Source of the DNA: Mya arenaria
Lineage: Eukaryota > Mollusca > Bivalvia > Myida > Myidae
DNA: 64,000 nt
Reading direction: 5' to 3'
NCBI RefSeq assembly: GCF_026914265.1
Contig: NC_069134.1
Coordinates: 10,551,258 to 10,615,257 of the forward strand
The notes beneath the pieces were generated by a model that searched no databases, was not told where the DNA came from, and worked only from the letters and a program-made list of their open reading frames with translations. Positions 58,635 to 64,000 of this stretch are shown in pieces; the stretch's first letter is position 1, and every line of letters starts with the position of its first letter. The position numbers and the translations under genes are program-made.

Positions 58635-61600
58635 AAAGTTAAAAGGTGAAGTAAGCAGTATAGGTGTCTGCCTCTCACAAGAAGTTGTGAGGTCAAATCC
58701 TACCAGGGTGTGTGTGCTCTAGCAGTGTGGTTGTGTGTCTCTCAATAGAGGTTATGGGTTTGAGTCCACCAGGGCGAGAGTGGTCTAGCGGTATGCAAGT
58801 GGTTGTGGGTTTGAGTCCCACCAGGGTGAGAGTGGTCTAGAGGTATGCAAGAGGTTGTGGGTTTGAGTCCCACCAGGGTGAGAGTGGTCTAGAGGTATGC
58901 AAGTGGTTGTGGGTTTGAGTCCCACCAGGGTGAGAGTGGTCTAGAGGTATGCAAGTGGTTGTGGTTTTAAGTCCCACCAGGGTGAGAGTGGTCTAGAGGT
59001 ATGCAAGAGGTTGTGGGTTTGAGTCACACCAGTGTGAGAGTGGTCTAGCGGTATGCAAGTGGTTGTGGGTTTGAGTCCCACCAGGGTGAGAGTGGTCTAG
59101 CGGTATGCAAGTGGTTGTGGTTTTAAGTCCCAATGAGTGTGAGTGGTCTAGCGGTATGCAAGAGGTTGTGGGTTTGAGTCTCACCAGGGTGAGAGTGGCC
59201 TAGCGGTATGCAAGAGGTTATGGGTTTGAGTCCCACCAGTGTGAGAGTGGTCTAGCGGTATGCAAGAGGTTGTGGGTTTGAGTCCCACCAGGGTGAGAGT
59301 GGTCTAGAGGTATGCAAGTGGTTGTGGTTTTAAGTCCCAATGAGTGTGAGTGGTCTAGCGGTATGCAAGAGGTTGTGGGTTTGAGTCACACCAGTGTGAG
59401 AGTGGTCTAGCGGTATGCAAGAGGTTGTGGGTTTGAGTCCCACCAGGGTGAGAGTGGTCTAGAGGTATGCAAGTGGTTGTGGTTTTAAGTCCCAATGAGT
59501 GTGAGTGGTCTAGCGTTATGCAAGAGGTTGTGGGTTTGAGTTCCACCAGTGTGAGAGTGGTCTAGCGGTATGCAATAGGTTGTGGGTTTGAGTCCCACCA
59601 GGGTGAGAGTGGTCTAGAGGTATGCAAGTGGTTGTGGTTTTAAGTCCCAATGAGTGTGAGTGGTCTAGCGGTATGCAAGAGGTTGTGGGTTTGAGTCTCA
59701 CCAGGATGAGAGTGGTCTAGCAGTATGCAAGAGGTTGTGGGTTTGAGTCCCACCAGTGTGAGAGTGGTGTAGAGGTATGCAAGTGGTTGTGGGTTTGAGT
59801 CTCACCAGGGTAAGAGTGATCTAGCGGTATGCAAGTGGTTGTGGGTTTGAGTCCCAATGAGTGTGAGTGGTCTAGCGGTATGCAAGAGGTTGTGGGTTTG
59901 AGTCTCACCAGGGTGAGAGTGGTCTAGCAGTATGCAAGAGGTTGTGGGTTTGAGTCCCACCAGGGTGAGAGTGGTCTAGCGGTATGCAAGAGGTTGTGGG
60001 TTTGAGTCCCACTAGGGTGAGAGTGGTCTAGAGGTATGCAAGAGGTTGTGGGTTTGAGTCCCACCAGGGTGAGAGAGGTCTAGAGGTATGCAAGTGGTTG
60101 TGGGTTTGAGTCCCAATGAGTGTGAGTGGTCTAGCGGTATGCAAGAGGTTGTGGGTTTGAGTCCCACCAGGGAGAGAGAGGTCTAGAGGTATGCAAGTGG
60201 TTGTGGTTTTAAGTCCCAATGAGTGTGAGTGGTCTAGCGTTATGCAAGAGGTTGTGGGTTTGAGTCCCACCAGGGTGAGAGAGGTCTAGAGGTATGCAAG
60301 TGGTTGTGGTTTTGAGTCCCACCAGGGTGAGAGAGGTCTAGAGGTATGCAAGTGGTTGTGGTTTTAAGTCCCAATGAGTGTGAGTGGTCTAGCAGCATGC
60401 AAGAGGTTGTGGGTTTGAGTCCCACCAGTGTGAAAGTGGTCTAGCGGTATGCAAGAGGTTGTGGGTTTCAGTCCCAATAAGTGTGAGTGGTCTAGCGGTA
60501 TGCAAGAGGTTGTGGGTTTGAGTCACACCAGTGTGAGAGTGGTCTAGAGGTATGCAAGAGGTTGTGGTTTTGAGTCACACCAGGTTGAGAGTGGTCTAGA
60601 GGTATGCAAGAGGTTGTGGGTTTGAGTCCCACCAGGGTGAGAGTGGTCTAGAGGTATGCAAGAGGTTGTGGGTTTGAGTCTCACCAGGGTGAGAGTTGTT
60701 TAGCGGTATGCAAGTGGTTGTGGTTTTGATTCACACCAGGGTGAGAGTGGTCTAGTGGAATGCAAGAGGTTGTGGGTTTGAGTCCCACCAGGGTGAGAGT
60801 GGTTTAGCGGTATGCAAGAGGTTGTGGGTTTGAGTCACACCAGGGTGAGAGTGGTCTAGTGGAATGCAAGAGGTTGTGGGTTTGAGTCCCACCAGGGTAA
60901 GAGTGATCTAGTGGTATGCAAGTGGTTGTAGGTTTGAGTCCCACGGGGGTGATAGTGGTCTAGATGTATGCAAGAGGTTGTGGGTTTGAGTCCCACCAGG
61001 GTAAGAGTGATCTAGCGGTATGCAAGTGGTTGTAGGTTTGAGTCCCACCAGGGTAAGAGTGATCTAGCGGTATGCAAGTGGTTGTGGGTTTGAGTCCCAC
61101 CAGGGTAAGAGTGATCTAGCAGTATGCAAGTGGTTGTAGGTTTGAGTCCCACCAGGGTAAGAGTGATCTAGCGGTATGCAAGTGGTTGTAGGTTTGAGTC
61201 CCACCAGGGTAAGAGTGATCTAGTGGTATGCAAGTGGTTGTAGGTTTGAGTCCCACGGGGGTGATAGTGGTCTAGAGGTATGCAAGAGGTTGTGGGTTTG
61301 AGTCACACCAGGGTGAGAGTGGTCTAGTGGAATGCAAGAGGTTGTGGGTTTGAGTCACACCAGGGTGAGAGTGGTCTAGATGTATGCAAGAGGTTGTAGG
61401 TTTGAGTCCCACGGGGGTGATAGTGATCTAGCGGTATGCAAGTGGTTGTAGGTTTGAGTCCCACGGGGGTGATAGTGGTCTAGATGTATGCAAGAGGTTG
61501 TGGGTTTGAGTCACACCAGGGTGAGAGTGGTCTAGTGGAATGCAAGAGGTTGTGGGTTTGAGTCCCACCAGGGTAAGAGTGATCTAGCGGTATGCAAGTG

Positions 61601-63497
61601 GTTGTAGGTTTGAGTCCCACCAGGGTAAGAGTGATCTAGCGGTATGCAAGTGGTTGTGGGTTTGAGTCCCACCAGGGTAAGAGTGGTCTAGAGGTATGCA
61701 AGAGGTTGTGGGTTTGAGTCCCACCAGGGTGAGAGTGGTCTAGCGGTATGCAAGTGGTTGTGGGTTTGAGTCTCACCAGGGTAAGAGTGATCTAGCGGTA
61801 TGCAAGAGGTTGTGGGTTTGAGTCCCACCAGGGTAAGAGTGATCTAGCGGTATGCAAGTGGTTGTAGGTTTGAGTCCCACGGGGGTGATAGTGGTCTAGA
61901 TGTATGCAAGAGGTTGTGGGTTTGAGTCACACCAGGGTGAGAGTGGTCTAGATGTATGCAAGAGGTTGTAGGTTTGAGTCCCACCAGGGTAAGAGTGATC
62001 TAGTGGTATGCAAGAGGTTGTAGGTTTGAGTCCCACGGGGGTGATAGTGGTCTAGATGTATGCAAGAGGTTGTGGGTTTGAGTCCCACCAGGGTAAGAGT
62101 GATCTAGCAGTATGCAAGAGGTTGTAGGTTTGAGTCCCACCAGGGTGAGAGTGGTCTAGCGGTATGCAAGAGGTTGTGGGTTTGAGTCCCACCAGGGTGA
62201 GAGTGGTCTAGCGGTATGCAAGAGGTTGTAGGTTTGAGTCCCACCAGGGTGAGAGTGATCTAGCGGTATGCAAGTGGTTGTAGGTTTGAGTCCCACGGGG
62301 GTGATAGTGGTCTAGATGTATGCAAGAGGTTGTGGGTTTGAGTCACACCAGGGTGAGAGTGGTCTAGTGGAATGCAAGAGGTTGTGGGTTTGAGTCCCAC
62401 CAGGGTAAGAGTGATCTAGTGGTATGCAAGTGGTTGTAGGTTTGAGTCCCACGCGGGTGATAGTGGTCTAGATGTATGCAAGAGGTTGTGGGTTTGAGTC
62501 CCACCAGGGTAAGAGTGATCTAGCGGTATGCAAGTGGTTGTAGGTTTGAGTCCCACCAGGGTAAGAGTGATCTAGCGGTATGCAAGTGGTTGTGGGTTTG
62601 AGTCCCACCAGGGTAAGAGTGGTCTAGAGGTATGCAAGAGGTTGTGGGTTTGAGTCCCACCAGGGTGAGAGTGGTCTAGCGGTATGCAAGTGGTTGTGGG
62701 TTTGAGTCTCACCAGGGTAAGAGTGATCTAGCGGTATGCAAGAGGTTGTGGGTTTGAGTCCCACCAGGGTAAGAGTGATCTAGCGGTATGCAAGTGGTTG
62801 TAGGTTTGAGTCCCACGGGGGTGATAGTGGTCTAGATGTATGCAAGAGGTTGTGGTTTTGAGTCCTGCAAGAGTGAGAGTGGTCTAGCGGTATGCAAGTG
62901 GTTGTGGTTTTGAGTCACACCAGGGTGAGAGTGGTCTAGTGGAATGCAAGAAGTTGTGGGTTTGAGTCCAAGAGGGTAAGAGTGATCTAGTGGTATGCAA
63001 GTGGTTGTGGGTTTGAGTCCCACGGGGGTGATAGTGGTCTAGCGGTATACAAGTGGTTGTGGGTTTGAGTCCTGCAAGAGTAAGAGTGGTTTAGAGGTAT
63101 GCAAGAGGTTGTGGGTTTGAGTCCTGCAAGAGTGAGAGTGGTCTAGAGGTATGCAAGAGGTTGTGGGTTTGAGTCACATCAGGGTCATAGTGGTCTAGCG
63201 GTATGCAAGAGGTTGTGGGTTTGAGTCACACCAGAATGAGAGTGGTCTAGCAGTATGCAAGAGGTTGTGGGTTTGAGTCACACCAGGGTCATAGTGGTCT
63301 AGCGGTATGCAAGAGGTTGTGGGTTTGAGTCACACCAGAGTGAGAGTGGTCTAGCGGTATGCAAGAGGTTGTGGGTTTGAGTTCCACCAGTGTGAGAGTG
63401 GTCTAGCGGTATGCAAGAGGTTGTGGGTTCGAGTCCTGCGAGAGTGAGAGTGGTTTGGCAGTACGCAAGTGGTTGTGGGTTTGAGTCACACCAGGGA
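58635..63497 (+). repeat. 52-bp array of tRNA-like units, about 92 copies
   Basis: The unit reads gtgagagtggtctagcggta, tgcaagaggttgtgggtttg, agtcccaccagg. It contains tggtctagcgg, an exact fit to the pol III A box TRGYNNANNNG, and ggtttgagtcc, one mismatch from the B box GGTTCRANTCC. The segment gtggg-tttgagt-cccac is a perfect T-arm (5-bp stem, 7-nt loop). The boxes are only 16 bp apart because the anticodon arm is missing. The first two or three units (58635-58775) are longer and still carry anticodon-arm-like sequence (tgtgtctctcaatagaggtt), which points to a tRNA-headed SINE as ancestor. The array lies in intron 2 of the ADAP-like gene. Open frames on the minus strand are repeat artefacts. 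Confidence 0.93.
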
Positions 63498-63620
63498 CAG
63501 TCTTCGGATACCAATTCTGCTTTCTATCCAGGAGGCTGACTCAAGTTTGATTATATATCTTTCCTCAAATCTAGCTGAACGACATAGATTGATAGAAATA
63601 AAGTTTCAAGTTTGACAGGC
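63498..63620 (+). mobile_element. Probable SINE body at the end of the tRNA-like array
   Basis: The last tRNA-like unit runs straight into acagtcttcggataccaatt, ctgctttctatccaggaggc, tgactcaagtttgatta, closing at tagaaataaagtttcaagtt. A unique body following a tRNA head is the layout of a SINE, so the array may be one SINE whose head was amplified. I cannot match the body to a named family. Confidence 0.45.
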
Positions 63621-63764
63621 CAGTATAAGTTTTGTTCATGTATAAATTATTATATCTTAGGTTGATACTCTGCACATTATTAAGTTTTGCAATTTAACAA
63701 ATCACTTTATCAGTGTGAAGTACTCACTTAGTAGTAATGAAACCAGATAGGGTTCTTCAAAGAA

Positions 63765-63880
63765 ACTTGTTATACAGTTGAACATCGCTATTCCGAACAC
63801 TGTTTATCCGAAATTATCTCTTATTCAAATTATTTTTCGGTCCCAATTTTACTCCTTCTTTGTTTAACTAAATTTTTAAT
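63765..63880. mobile_element. Possible left end of a pogo/Tigger-like MITE
   Basis: The sequence cagttgaacatcgctattcc then gaacactgtttatccgaaat resembles the CAGT-GAACCTCG terminal repeats of pogo-like DNA transposons. The opposite end would be outside the window, so this is unconfirmed. Confidence 0.35.
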
Positions 63881-63972
63881 CTTTAATCCGAAACATTGAT
63901 GTCAGAAAATGAGCAATTCAATTGGGTGATGTAATGTGTATATAATTGCTGGTTAACACAACCTGAATATGC

Positions 63973-64000
63973 TCCCCCCCCCCCCCCCCCCCCCCCCTCC
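63973..64000. repeat. Poly-C run at the window end
   Basis: A C-run of more than 20 bases closes the window. Either a real homopolymer or a sequencing/assembly artefact. Confidence 0.9.

Noticed and set aside
58993-63514. Minus-strand open frames repeating LKPTTSCIPLDHSH-type peptides
   Set aside because: By-products of the tRNA-like 52-bp array; composition and periodicity follow the repeat.
63973-64000. Poly-C end as a telomere or functional G-quadruplex
   Set aside because: A single homopolymer at the window edge with no telomeric repeat; an artefact or a simple repeat is the safer reading.

Overview
The window looks like nuclear DNA of a bivalve mollusc. It is AT-rich, has spliced GT-AG genes with short exons, carries metazoan orthologues (geminin, GET3/ASNA1, a KLHL24-type kelch protein), and holds dispersed repeats and MITEs of kinds I associate with heterodont clams and their relatives. 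The species cannot be fixed from sequence alone. I saw no LTR retroelement, retrovirus-like, Polinton-like or toxin gene.

Layout. 1-0.64 kb: possible last two exons of an upstream gene. 2.8-5.25 kb: a compact four-exon gene for a 204-residue protein with a RHIM amyloid motif followed by a RIPK1/IMD-type death domain, preceded by an ISRE-like site. 5.45-7.85 kb: a 43-bp satellite. 8.2-19.2 kb: geminin on the minus strand. Its intron 3 is swollen by a 40-bp minisatellite built from the intron's own 3' splice site, a 32-bp satellite abutting the other splice site, and a TIR element with alternating internal repeats. 21.6-34.9 kb: a direct tandem segmental duplication, each copy carrying an intronless type I membrane receptor-like gene. 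Copy 1 is open with six tail tyrosines. Copy 2 has a nonsense codon and a 46-codon deletion in the tail. 35.8 kb: an isolated lectin-like exon. 38.0-40.2 kb: a KLHL24-type BTB-BACK-kelch gene. 40.9-42.6 kb: a dispersed repeat and a ~480-bp fold-back element. 43.6-49.9 kb: GET3/ASNA1 in eight minus-strand exons. 50.2-52.5 kb: microsatellites, a TIR element holding two near-identical copies of an exon-like segment, and a small MITE. 53.0-64 kb: the first two coding exons of an ADAP/FYB1-like adaptor gene. Its first intron carries a MITE nested in another TIR element. The next intron carries a ~4.8-kb array of 52-bp tRNA-like units derived from a SINE head. The window ends in a poly-C run.

The genes do not form a functional cluster; they are independent housekeeping or signalling genes. 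Three may bear on immunity: the RHIM-death adaptor, the tyrosine-tailed receptor pair and the ADAP-like adaptor. The most unusual material is the RHIM-death gene, the splice-site-derived minisatellite inside geminin, the tRNA-like array, and the TIR element with the duplicated exon.
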